A stretch of 64,000 nt of DNA, from NCBI RefSeq assembly GCF_001413955.1, contig NZ_LCTZ01000002.1, positions 1,784,501-1,848,500 of the forward strand. Reading direction: 5' to 3'. Shown here one piece after another: positions 54,497 through 63,077 of this stretch. The notes beneath the pieces were generated by a model, which had not been told where the DNA came from, searched no databases, and was given only the letters and a program-made list of their open reading frames with translations. This DNA is from Flagellimonas eckloniae (GTDB lineage Bacteria; Bacteroidota; Bacteroidia; Flavobacteriales; Flavobacteriaceae). The position numbers were made by a program, and so were the translations under genes. Each line of letters begins with the position of its first letter. Positions within the stretch are counted from its first letter, which is position 1.

Positions 54497-57400
54497 TTAA
54501 AATGATACGTTTAGACCTAGTGAGACAATCTTGGACAATGGGTAGGACTGTGCACTACCAAATGTACCCGCTGTAACTATTTCAGGGTCAAAAAACAAGA
54601 GATCATCAATAGTGATAAGGTTTTCACCCGTTGCAAATAACCTAATCGTGTTAATACCAAACTTTTCAGTAGTTTCCCTAGGGATAGTATATCCTATTTG
54701 CAAACTCTTTAATCGTGCATAAGCTCCATTTTGTATATACCTATCTACAGCATACCGATAATTTCTGTTATTTCTGCCCGGATTTGCCGTATATGGAGCT
54801 GGAAAATAGGCATCGGTATTTGGTCCTAAAGGGCTTTCTGTGTCAGCAGCTCTAAAATAATCCAAATGTTCTTCCCACACGTTAATATGGAATGGACCCT
54901 GTCCAGGACCTCTAAATCTTTGGTGATTTGACAACAATACATCGCGTTTTCCCACACCTTGAACCAACATATTAAAATCAAAGTTTTTGTAATTCATAGC
55001 CAAGGTTGCAGAATATTGATATCGCGGCGTGGAATTTCCAATAATATCCCAATCTCCAGTGTCACCCACAACAAATTCCCCTCTGTCAATTACACCATCA
55101 TCATTAAGGTCTTTGTATTTGGTATCTCCTGCTTCAAAATCTCCATTTACAAAAGATTGATCTATGGGATAGGTATCATACTCATCATCTGTTTGGAACC
55201 AACCATCCCACTGTAATCCCCAAATTTCTCCAAGATCTTGACCTTCATAAAATGATTGTGCCAAAGAGCCTGTTTCGTTAGGATATTCTACCATTGTTCT
55301 TTGGTAATCTGATAATACTCCTCTTATGCTAAAACCAAAATCCCCGAATTGCTGTCTCCACGAAGCTTCCACTTCCCATCCTTCAACTCGCGATGTTCCT
55401 ATATTTGTCAAAGCAGCAGAGGTACCTAGCTGAGAAGGTAAATCCAACCCTTGCGCCGCTATACCCTCAATATCCGTTCTATACCAAGAAAAGGCTACAT
55501 CGAGTTTATTGAACGCTTGAAGGTCAAAGCCAATGTCAGTGGTTTTGACTGTCTCCCATGTTAAATTTTGGGTAACTAAATCTGGCGTATCAGAGGATAC
55601 TTCTTGCTGCCCATTAAATAAGAAAGACCCTCCTGGTGAATTTATATCTATGGTAGATAAATATTGGTTAAGAGGAACATTTTGATTCCCCAAAGTACCA
55701 TAGGACCCCCTCAACTTAAAGGTTTGTATGGCATCAATAGGCCAAAAATCCTCTCTTGCAACATTGTATCCAGCAGAATAACTAGGGAAGCCAGACCATC
55801 TGTTATCTGGTTCAAATCTTGATGAGCCATCCCTTCGATAACTAAATTCCAATAAATACTTTTCTTTGTAATTATATCTGAACCTACTAAAAACACTTTG
55901 GGTTGCCCAATGTGTTATAGTTTCATTTACTTCTTGAAGATCATCTAATGAAGCATTTAAAGAGACTATGTTATTCGTAACTAAAAAATCCGTTTGTCCG
56001 TTTAAGGCATGGAATTTATTTACCTCACTTTGATAACCAGCAAGTACGTCTATATTATGATTTCCAAGTGACGCATTGTATGTGGCAAAAAGGTTTGGGG
56101 AAAAATATTCTTGGTTTTGAAACGTTACACCATAAAAAGTACTGGCTTGAACGGGCGCATCAATTAAGCCTTGAGGCCTTATCACTTGATTTGATAGAAT
56201 GCTTGACTCCAGGGTATTATTGTCTCTTCTGTAATTTAAGTTGGCATTAAACTTTAAATTTTTAATAGGTTCAATAATAATTCGAGGCAATAAAACAAGT
56301 TGATCGTTCTCCGTTGTAGAACGCTGCGTATCCCAAAACATGAAATAATTATGTTGCAATTGACCCGAACCGTATATTGGGTCTACTAAAGGAATACCTG
56401 GCTTTAATTTTGAAATTAAATCCAATGCCCTAGATTTATTTCTTGCATTCGTATCTCCAGCCGATGCTATAGGAAAATCAGAATTGCTTTTTCTTAATTT
56501 AGTCAAAAGTTCTAAGGTCAACCAATCTTTAGGCTTGGCTGAAATTTTGGCATCCACATTATATCTCTGGAAAGATTCATCACCAACCTTTAAGAGCCCA
56601 TCTTCATCATAAGCACCAACCGATAAGTAATAATTCAATTCTTCGGTTCCTCCACTAAGACTTAGATTATGCTTGGTACGTTGTGCCCACTTCTTTAGAA
56701 TAACTTCCTCCCAGTTTGTGGCACCTGTTGCATCAATCCCAATAGAAGAATAACTCCAGTTCGTATTTGCCGCATTTGCTGTAATACTAGGAGCACTTCC
56801 AGGGTTTTCCATATTTGCCAGAATATTCGCCAAATCCGTTTCATCATGATATGGATTTTGATTATTGTTTATTCGAGCATCATTTACTGCATAGGCAAAG
56901 TTGATTGGACTTGCATTTTTTGGCCATCTTGTAGGTTTGGTAAATGAAACACTTGTACTGTAATTTACTCTCATTTTTCCATTACTGTTCTTACCACTTT
57001 TGGTTATAACCAATACGGCTCCACCTGCAGCACGGGAACCATATATAGAAGCGGCTGCAGCATCTTTAAGTACAGAAACAGATTCTATATCCTCTGGATC
57101 AATATCATTTAAGCTTTGTTCAATACCATCAATAAGTACTAATGGACCGGCATTACTTATACCACTGTTTTCAGTAAGATCCGTAGTTATAAAACCACGA
57201 ATATTAATGTTTGATGGTGCACCAGGTTCACCACCAGACGAAGAGTTGGTAATCTGCAGACCAGGCACAGTTCCTTGTAACGATCTAAAAGCGTTAGCTG
57301 TAGGTCTGTTTTGAAAAACCTCAGCTCCCACTTGAGATACGGCTGCAGTTAAATTCACCTTCTTCTGTGTACCATATCCTACAACCACAACTTCATCAAG

Positions 57401-57787
57401 TATGGATGTATCTTCTTCAAGCGTTACATTTAGATTTGTTTGATTGCTTATTGCTATTTCCTTGGTAGCAAAACCTATATAGGTAAATACCAGAGTAGCT
57501 CCGTCCGGTACGGAAATGGTATAGTTACCATCAAAATCTGTTTGGGTACCATTAACAGTACCTTTTTCAACAATACTGGCTCCCGGAAGTGGATTGCCAT
57601 CCGCATCTGTTACAACACCTGTAACTTGCTGTTGCACTGTTTTAGCTTTGTTCAACATTTTCCCATCTTCAACATCATTGGGCATAAACCCAAATACCGT
57701 TGTAAAACTGAGAAAAACAAAGACTTTCGTAAAAATCAATACTCTTCTTCTAAGATAAGGAAGAGCGCTGTTTGGTTTGGTTCTCAT
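54497..57787 (-). CDS. susC: SusC-like TonB-dependent receptor of the mannose/HexNAc PUL
   Basis: 1096 residues. A longer than usual N-terminus with a hydrophobic signal (about 14-35) precedes a CarboxypepD_reg-like domain (about 54-130, VTGVVTDADGNPLPGASIVE), the linker ILDEVVVVGYGTQKK, a plug domain (FRSLQGTVPGLQI; VSVLKDAAAASIYGSRAAGG) and a 22-strand-type barrel ending LSKIVSLGLNVSF. It is the outer-membrane importer for the glycan attacked by the twenty enzymes downstream. A 549-bp upstream region separates it from the LytTR regulator gene and carries the candidate activator site. Confidence 0.95.
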   Translation of the reverse strand: MRTKPNSALPYLRRRVLIFTKVFVFLSFTTVFGFMPNDVEDGKMLNKAKTVQQQVTGVVTDADGNPLPGASIVEKGTVNGTQTDFDGNYTISVPDGATLVFTYIGFATKEIAISNQTNLNVTLEEDTSILDEVVVVGYGTQKKVNLTAAVSQVGAEVFQNRPTANAFRSLQGTVPGLQITNSSSGGEPGAPSNINIRGFITTDLTENSGISNAGPLVLIDGIEQSLNDIDPEDIESVSVLKDAAAASIYGSRAAGGAVLVITKSGKNSNGKMRVNYSTSVSFTKPTRWPKNASPINFAYAVNDARINNNQNPYHDETDLANILANMENPGSAPSITANAANTNWSYSSIGIDATGATNWEEVILKKWAQRTKHNLSLSGGTEELNYYLSVGAYDEDGLLKVGDESFQRYNVDAKISAKPKDWLTLELLTKLRKSNSDFPIASAGDTNARNKSRALDLISKLKPGIPLVDPIYGSGQLQHNYFMFWDTQRSTTENDQLVLLPRIIIEPIKNLKFNANLNYRRDNNTLESSILSNQVIRPQGLIDAPVQASTFYGVTFQNQEYFSPNLFATYNASLGNHNIDVLAGYQSEVNKFHALNGQTDFLVTNNIVSLNASLDDLQEVNETITHWATQSVFSRFRYNYKEKYLLEFSYRRDGSSRFEPDNRWSGFPSYSAGYNVAREDFWPIDAIQTFKLRGSYGTLGNQNVPLNQYLSTIDINSPGGSFLFNGQQEVSSDTPDLVTQNLTWETVKTTDIGFDLQAFNKLDVAFSWYRTDIEGIAAQGLDLPSQLGTSAALTNIGTSRVEGWEVEASWRQQFGDFGFSIRGVLSDYQRTMVEYPNETGSLAQSFYEGQDLGEIWGLQWDGWFQTDDEYDTYPIDQSFVNGDFEAGDTKYKDLNDDGVIDRGEFVVGDTGDWDIIGNSTPRYQYSATLAMNYKNFDFNMLVQGVGKRDVLLSNHQRFRGPGQGPFHINVWEEHLDYFRAADTESPLGPNTDAYFPAPYTANPGRNNRNYRYAVDRYIQNGAYARLKSLQIGYTIPRETTEKFGINTIRLFATGENLITIDDLLFFDPEIVTAGTFGSAQSYPLSKIVSLGLNVSF

Positions 57788-58059
57788 AAACTTGTCTAGT
57801 TAACAATTGGTAATAAATTAGTTAAGTTTTTTAGGAATTAAATCCTCTCATTATAATAGCCTTGGTCTTACTAAAACTTAAGATGTTTGGACTATTCTAT
57901 CTTTGTTAAAGCCTTTGAAACTTCTTCAATACAAATTCCTATTGGGCTTTAGCAATATGTCAATCTAAATTGTCAAAAATCCGTAGTTATAAAATTGTAA
58001 AGCAAAACCAATTTTAAGTGGTAGCCTTACAATTTTTTTCACTACTCTTAATGATAAGT

Positions 58060-58067
58060 TAAACTTA
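58060..58067 (-). promoter_or_regulatory. Candidate -7 box of the second SusC gene
   Basis: The minus strand reads TAAGTTTA, one base off TAnnTTTG, with no clear -33 element. It lies 29 bp downstream of the proximal TTGGTCGA repeat, the spacing expected for an activator placed next to the -33 region. The same octamer occurs in the leader of the alginate SusC (10250-10243). Confidence 0.35.
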
Positions 58068-58096
58068 GATATTTGATTTTCCTGCATCTTAAAATT

Positions 58097-58125
58097 TCGA
58101 CCAACAACTTTTCTCAATCGACCAA
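58097..58125. promoter_or_regulatory. Direct repeat pair, candidate LytTR binding site
   Basis: TCGACCAA occurs at 58097-58104 and 58118-58125, a 21-bp period, i.e. two helical turns on the same face. On the minus strand, in the direction of SusC, it reads TTGGTCGA twice. LytTR-domain regulators such as AgrA bind 9-bp direct repeats about 21 bp apart, and the adjacent gene encodes a LytTR regulator. The link is inference. Confidence 0.5.
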
Positions 58126-58336
58126 AATTGTGAGAATTTTATGAAAAAATTTTCTTAAAAAGATTGTTGAGGCGTAATTCTTACAACTCTGGAGCGAATT
58201 GATTTTTTACGTTTTCGCAACACCATCTGTTTGGATTAACATGCCTTTTTATTCCTTTTAAAAGAAAAATAAGGAGTATTCGCAAAGCCTTCTGAAAGTA
58301 ATCCTTTATGATTTTAAAAGACTAGTATTCCTTAAA

Positions 58337-59050
58337 CTATATGGAAGAATTCAGGATTTTTTGTTTAGCCTCATCCAGATAAGATCTACCTATCACATAT
58401 CTTAGGCCTTCAATTTCAACACTATTTCCTTCAACCGCATCTATTTTATCCAGAGCTATGGTATATGATCTATGAATCCGGATAAAATCCCGTTCCGGCA
58501 ACAAATTGGTGAAATCAGATAGGGTACTGTGAATTATGTATTTACCGGTAGTAGTGTTGATCCGTAAATAATCCTTTAACGATTCCACTACCAATATTTC
58601 ATCTAAAAAAATCTTTTTCATCTTCTTCTTGTCAATCTTGACAAAAATATATGGACGGTCTTTATTACTTTCAGCTGAAGCCTTGGAACCATCAAGCCTT
58701 CTATTTATCTTGTTCAATGCCTTCATAAACCTGGGAAACTCGATAGGCTTGATCAAATAGTCCAATACATCCAGTTCGTAGGTCTCAATTGCAAATTCAT
58801 CATATGCACTAGTAATAATCAATAAGGGAGGAGATTCTAGGCTTTTAATAAAACTGATGCCATCCAATACTGGCATGTTGATATCCAAGAAAATAACATC
58901 TACTTCATTGCTCTTAAGAAAATTTAGTCCGTCAATTCCATTACTAAATGTATCCGTAACCTCAAAATCTTCAATTTGTTCCAAATACTTTTTAATAATG
59001 CTGATGGCCAACGGTTCATCATCAATAATTAAGCACTTTATTTTCATCAA
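58337..59050 (-). CDS. LytTR-family response regulator
   Basis: 237 residues. The receiver domain (1-120) has the acidic pocket at Asp10-Asp11-Glu12 (IIDDEP), phosphoacceptor Asp56 (IFLDINMP), the switch Thr/Ser in LLIITSAYDE and Lys100 (DYLIKPIEF). A LytTR DNA-binding domain follows (about 135-235: YIFVKIDKKKMKKIFLDEIL, VESLKDYLRINTTTGKY, FIRIHRSYTIALDKID). Its partner kinase lies 51 bp upstream. It probably activates the neighbouring SusC operon through the repeats at 58097-58125, instead of the hybrid two-component systems or ECF sigma factors more often found at PULs. Confidence 0.93.
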   Translation of the reverse strand: MMKIKCLIIDDEPLAISIIKKYLEQIEDFEVTDTFSNGIDGLNFLKSNEVDVIFLDINMPVLDGISFIKSLESPPLLIITSAYDEFAIETYELDVLDYLIKPIEFPRFMKALNKINRRLDGSKASAESNKDRPYIFVKIDKKKMKKIFLDEILVVESLKDYLRINTTTGKYIIHSTLSDFTNLLPERDFIRIHRSYTIALDKIDAVEGNSVEIEGLRYVIGRSYLDEAKQKILNSSI

Positions 59051-59101
59051 TCTAAATTTTCTTTTTCCAAGACCAACCTTATGCAGTTCTTTTGAACAGT
59101 C

Positions 59102-60157
59102 TTAAACCTTGATCTTAAGTTTAACCACAAACATATTGTTCGTATTGTTAATGGTTAATTTATAATCACTTCGTTTGTATCCTAAAGCAAGTCTTTTTTT
59201 AACATTTTCCAAACCTATGCCATTGGATTGACTAAAGCGTTTTTCATCCTTAACCGGAGCCGGCATGGGATTGGAAATTTTAAAATACAGAAAATCATTT
59301 TTAACAGCTAGGTCAATATCAATTTTAACTTTTCCTATATTCTTGTTCACTCCATGCTTGAAAGCGTTTTCTACAAACGACAGCAACAATATGGGCGCAA
59401 TCTTTTTATCTTGGATATCTCCAGAAATGGACATGTCAATTTCCAACAGTTCGTTATGGCGAACTTTTTCCAAATCCAAATAATTTTGAATGCATAAGAT
59501 TTCATTTTCCAACGTCTGCTTCCTGTTTTTGGTTTCGTAAAGCAAATAACGCATCAGCTCAGATAACTTAAGGATAATTTTGGGAGTGTTTTTTGACTTT
59601 TCAACGGCAAGAGAATAAATGTTGTTCAGCGTATTAAAAAAGAAGTGTGGTGAAATCTGCGTTTTTAAAAACAACAATTCCGTTTCCAATTGTGCTTTTT
59701 CAAGATCCGTGACCCTTTTATGCTCTGCTAAAAAATCCAGTGTTATTTTAATTGCCGTAACAAAGGTCACCACATATAATTCCCCAATCATCATATCAAT
59801 GGTATAATTGAGTGTTATCTTATTAATCGTTGCCGGTCCTTCTGGCCAAACATCTTGACTTACCAAAAAGTACGTAAGATTAAACTTGACCAATACCATT
59901 AAAAATATAGCGGACAAAATGAATATAATGTAGGACAAATACCTTTTCTTGAAAACCAACTTTGGCATCAAAAAATAAATATTGAAGTAACACAGAGCCA
60001 TGTGGATAGGGAAACCCAATAAATTGGTCTTAAAGGAATATCCATAATCGTCAAAATAGCTTCCCCATCTAAAAACATTGAACAGAAAATATACGGACCA
60101 AAAGGTAATGTGATGTACCAATGATACCTTATATAGTTGTCTGGAGTCAAAATTCAT
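59102..60157 (-). CDS. LytS/YehU-type sensor histidine kinase
   Basis: 351 residues. Four hydrophobic segments (about 12-30, 45-65, 72-98, 120-142) form an integral-membrane sensor without an extracytoplasmic ligand domain. A short coiled coil leads to the His_kinase domain with ISPHFFFNTLNNIYSLAVEK (His171). The ATPase domain shows FVENAFKHGVNKN (N-box) and NGIGLENVKKRLALGY (G-box). It phosphorylates the LytTR regulator encoded next. The inducing signal is unclear because no sugar-binding domain is visible. Confidence 0.92.
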   Translation of the reverse strand: MNFDSRQLYKVSLVHHITFWSVYFLFNVFRWGSYFDDYGYSFKTNLLGFPIHMALCYFNIYFLMPKLVFKKRYLSYIIFILSAIFLMVLVKFNLTYFLVSQDVWPEGPATINKITLNYTIDMMIGELYVVTFVTAIKITLDFLAEHKRVTDLEKAQLETELLFLKTQISPHFFFNTLNNIYSLAVEKSKNTPKIILKLSELMRYLLYETKNRKQTLENEILCIQNYLDLEKVRHNELLEIDMSISGDIQDKKIAPILLLSFVENAFKHGVNKNIGKVKIDIDLAVKNDFLYFKISNPMPAPVKDEKRFSQSNGIGLENVKKRLALGYKRSDYKLTINNTNNMFVVKLKIKV

Positions 60158-60196
60158 TTTTGAGAGATGCTTGGTTGGTTGGCCTTATTGGCTTCA

Positions 60197-60224
60197 AATC
60201 AGCTGATTCTTTGTTCACCTGATT
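60197..60224. promoter_or_regulatory. Palindrome and repeated half-site upstream of the sensor kinase
   Basis: AATCAGCTGATT at 60197-60208 is a perfect 12-bp palindrome. A related half, TTCACCTGATT, follows at 60214-60224. They sit 40-67 bp upstream of the kinase start. A regulator site is possible, but the motif was not found elsewhere in the window. Confidence 0.3.
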
Positions 60225-60395
60225 TCGTTTTCCTGCAGTTAAATTTATGAATTTTTAAATACTGAAATTTTTTTTTCATTTAGAAGGTAAACTCTTTTTA
60301 TCAAAATTCATTCTCCGTTCTCCAATCGGAACTACACAAACCACCAACTTTTTGTACATCAATTCAACCTTATAAAAAGTCCAATTTAATACCAT

Positions 60396-61937
60396 TTATG
60401 ATCTTTGGTAGTCATAAAAAGTTCTGGACATTTTTTCCAGTTTTTGCTTGATTACTGGTTTACTGACAGATGAAAAACCCATTACCAATCCTTTTTCCTT
60501 TTCGTTTCTCAAAAAGTACTTGCTATATGGAAAAGATACAATTCCATCATCCATCAATACTTTGGTTATCTCAATATCATTCATATCATCAGGAAGTCTG
60601 GCCATAAGATGAAGGCCTTGGTTGGCCGGTTGAATCTTTATGTTTTTGTCAAAAAGATTTTGAAACTGATCTACAAAAAATAGCTTACGCTCATTAACAA
60701 CTTGAATGACTTTTCTTAAATGCTGATTAATATAGTCCTTCTCAATAAAATCTGACATAACCTTTTGGGTAACCGGAGAGATAAATCGAAAGGATTGTTC
60801 AAACATGGCTTTAATGCTATCCACAAAATGTGGAGGTGCAATTAAATACCCCAATCTTATTGAAGGATGCAATATTTTATTAAACGTTCCCTGATAAAAA
60901 ACCCGATGCCCCTTATCCAAACCAAATATGGAGGTAATTGGACTTTCCCAGTTGCTAAATTCATTATCATAATCGTCTTCAATAATCATCATCTTATTTT
61001 CCTTGGCCCAATCCAAAAGTTCCAATCTCCTTTTTAAACTCATTTGAACACCAGTGGGATATTGATTTGAAGGCGTAGTATAAATCAGCTTCCCTTTCTT
61101 AAGTTTAACCTTGTCCAAGCTTGAAATTGATAGTCCTTCTGAATCGATTTGAGTTGGAATAACCCTTGCTTTCAAACTTTTAAAAACAGCAAGCGCATTT
61201 GCATATGTAGGATTTTCAACAACTACTTCATCATCTGCATTTATAAGTAAATCCCCTATAATGGATAGGGAATGTAATGAGCCCGTAACTATGATGATCT
61301 GTGAATAGTCGCACTGAATATTCCTGTAGAGTTTTAAATAATCCGCTATATTTTTTCTTAAACAGTCTAAACCAAGTGTATGCTTATAGGACATATCGGA
61401 ATATTTGATATCTCTCCAATAATTATTGGTCAACTTTTGCCATTGTCTTACCGGAAAAACATCTAAAGGCGGTAAACCTGGTCTAAAAGCAATGCCCCGC
61501 TCATGTCCTCTGTTCATTAAGGTGACATTGGCACTAAATTGGGTTGCCCTCTTTGAGATATCGGGATACTTCGTTGCTTCCTTTTGGGTTCTTAGACTAT
61601 ACTTTATTTTCTTGTTCCTTATATCATTTACATAAAATCCAGAACCCTGCACTGAATAAACGTAATTTTCCAAGCACAGTATTTCATAGGCCTTCACTAC
61701 CGTGCTTCGCGATAAGCCCATATCCTGGGCTAGCAATCGGGTTGGGGGTAACTGATATCCTTGCACCAGTTTTTTTTTGTTGATGGCGTTTATGAAAGAG
61801 TTTGAAAGTTTCACATAGAGACTTTGTCCTCCTTCCGTTGAACTAAAGCCATGTGAAATAAGTAAGCTGTTAAGTTTGGTCTTCAAAATTGAAACGCTGT
61901 AAAAAATAAAATTGGTATGGGAAAGGTAGAAAAACAT
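60396..61937 (-). CDS. MocR/PdxR-type GntR regulator with aminotransferase domain
   Basis: 513 residues. The winged helix (about 38-105) shows QLPPTRLLAQDMGLSRSTVV and NYVYSVQGSGFYVND. A linker leads to a type-I PLP-dependent aminotransferase-like domain: TGSLHSLSIIGDLL, ENPTYANALAVF, IIEDDYDNEF and YQGTFNKILHPSIRLGY with PLP-binding Lys354. MocR proteins sense PLP or amino-acid adducts and regulate adjacent genes. The first 37 residues are unusually hydrophobic (MFFYLSHTNFIFYSV), so a later non-ATG start is possible. It is divergent from the aminotransferase at 62150, its likely target. Confidence 0.9.
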   Translation of the reverse strand: MFFYLSHTNFIFYSVSILKTKLNSLLISHGFSSTEGGQSLYVKLSNSFINAINKKKLVQGYQLPPTRLLAQDMGLSRSTVVKAYEILCLENYVYSVQGSGFYVNDIRNKKIKYSLRTQKEATKYPDISKRATQFSANVTLMNRGHERGIAFRPGLPPLDVFPVRQWQKLTNNYWRDIKYSDMSYKHTLGLDCLRKNIADYLKLYRNIQCDYSQIIIVTGSLHSLSIIGDLLINADDEVVVENPTYANALAVFKSLKARVIPTQIDSEGLSISSLDKVKLKKGKLIYTTPSNQYPTGVQMSLKRRLELLDWAKENKMMIIEDDYDNEFSNWESPITSIFGLDKGHRVFYQGTFNKILHPSIRLGYLIAPPHFVDSIKAMFEQSFRFISPVTQKVMSDFIEKDYINQHLRKVIQVVNERKLFFVDQFQNLFDKNIKIQPANQGLHLMARLPDDMNDIEITKVLMDDGIVSFPYSKYFLRNEKEKGLVMGFSSVSKPVIKQKLEKMSRTFYDYQRS

Positions 61938-62029
61938 TTCATAATATTGATTTGGTCATTTAAATAACTAAATATTAAATATTTAATTGAAAATAATGAT
62001 TCAAATAACCCAAATCGATTGAATTCCTC

Positions 62030-62058
62030 TTGACAATAAAATAGAGGCTTTACTTTTA
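62030..62058 (+). promoter_or_regulatory. Candidate promoter of the aminotransferase gene
   Basis: TTGACA at 62030-62035 and TACTTTTA at 62051-62058 fit a Bacteroidetes TTG/TAnnTTTG-type promoter with one mismatch in the -7 box. The leader would be about 85 nt. The 212-bp gap is shared with the divergent MocR gene, so its operator should lie here; no clear repeat was recognised. Confidence 0.4.
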
Positions 62059-62149
62059 GAAAAAAGACTCTAAAACCCTTACCTGCCTATGTTGGTCACA
62101 ATGCACCCGGATACCCATTGCAAATGCAACATATACTTTCATTCTTACT

Positions 62150-63022
62150 ATGAATAATTATCCTGAAAACGTATATATAAATGGAAAAATAGTTCCTCAT
62201 GAAGAAGCTAAAATCTCCATTTTTGATAGAGGTTTTTTATTTGGAGATGGTGTATATGAAGTAATGGTTCAAATTGGCAAAAACTTTTTTTATGGCGAAG
62301 AACATCTGGATAGGCTTGCGGGGTGTCTTAAAAAAATAGGCTTGGATTTTAATGTCTCCACCCTATTTAAAGAAATTGAAAATTTATTACTTGCTACAAA
62401 ACTAGATGATAAAAGTTGTATGGTCTACATTCAAATTACAAGAGGAGTTGCCATTAGGTCGCATGCTTTTCCAAAAGCTCCACAACCAACAATTGTAATG
62501 TATGCAGTTCCATTTACATTGCCGGACATCAACCAAAAGAGTATTGCTACAGTTACGACTGTTGACAATAGATGGCACCGATGCGATATTAAAACCACTT
62601 CCCTACTGGGAAATGTAATGGCAAACAATCTAGCAGCTGAGCAAGGAATGTACGAATCAATTTTTATACGAAATGGAAATGTAACAGAAGCATCCCATAG
62701 CAATGTTTTTTTTGTGAAAGACAAGATTGTTTATACCCACCCTGCCAACGCATACATATTGAATGGCATTACGAGACAGCTTGTTATACAGCTATGTAAA
62801 AAGCTTGAAATAGAGGTTAAAGAAGATGCAATCCCAGCGGAAAATATCAGTAAAATGGATGAGGCTTTTCTAACGGGTACCGCTACGCAAATAGCATCTA
62901 TTGGTAGTATTGATAGCCATTTTTATACTTCTGATGGAACTATTGGCCCCATCACACAAAGACTTCAAAATGCTTTTTTAGAATTAAAACAAAATCTGAA
63001 CAGAAAATCCATAACCATTTAG
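62150..63022 (+). CDS. Class IV aminotransferase, D-amino-acid transaminase type
   Basis: 290 residues, cytoplasmic. Fold-type IV PLP enzyme: FDRGFLFGDGVYEV (about 25-38), NRWHRCDIKTTSLLGNVMAN with PLP-binding Lys148, and VTEASHSNVFFV. The RW-x-RCDIK form is characteristic of D-alanine/D-amino-acid transaminases and differs from branched-chain enzymes. It interconverts D-amino acids and keto acids. It is divergent from the MocR regulator and 55 bp ahead of the M20 peptidase, with which it may form an operon. Confidence 0.9.
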   Translation: MNNYPENVYINGKIVPHEEAKISIFDRGFLFGDGVYEVMVQIGKNFFYGEEHLDRLAGCLKKIGLDFNVSTLFKEIENLLLATKLDDKSCMVYIQITRGVAIRSHAFPKAPQPTIVMYAVPFTLPDINQKSIATVTTVDNRWHRCDIKTTSLLGNVMANNLAAEQGMYESIFIRNGNVTEASHSNVFFVKDKIVYTHPANAYILNGITRQLVIQLCKKLEIEVKEDAIPAENISKMDEAFLTGTATQIASIGSIDSHFYTSDGTIGPITQRLQNAFLELKQNLNRKSITI

Positions 63023-63077
63023 CACTACTTTTATGAATGGGAAGCTCTAATATGTTTATGAACCAAAACTAAATTCA

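Larger units (their letters stand above)
57788..58336. other. Long control and leader region upstream of the second SusC
   Basis: 549 bp without a credible gene. It contains the direct repeat pair at 58097-58125, a -7-like box at 58067-58060 (minus strand) and an AT-rich leader of about 260 nt. No perfect TAnnTTTG or TTG pair was found, which fits an activator-dependent promoter. Confidence 0.65.

Noticed and set aside
57788..58336. Possible small gene or anti-sigma factor upstream of the second SusC
   Set aside because: No open frame with a start, sensible length and protein-like composition was found; control is explained by the adjacent two-component system.
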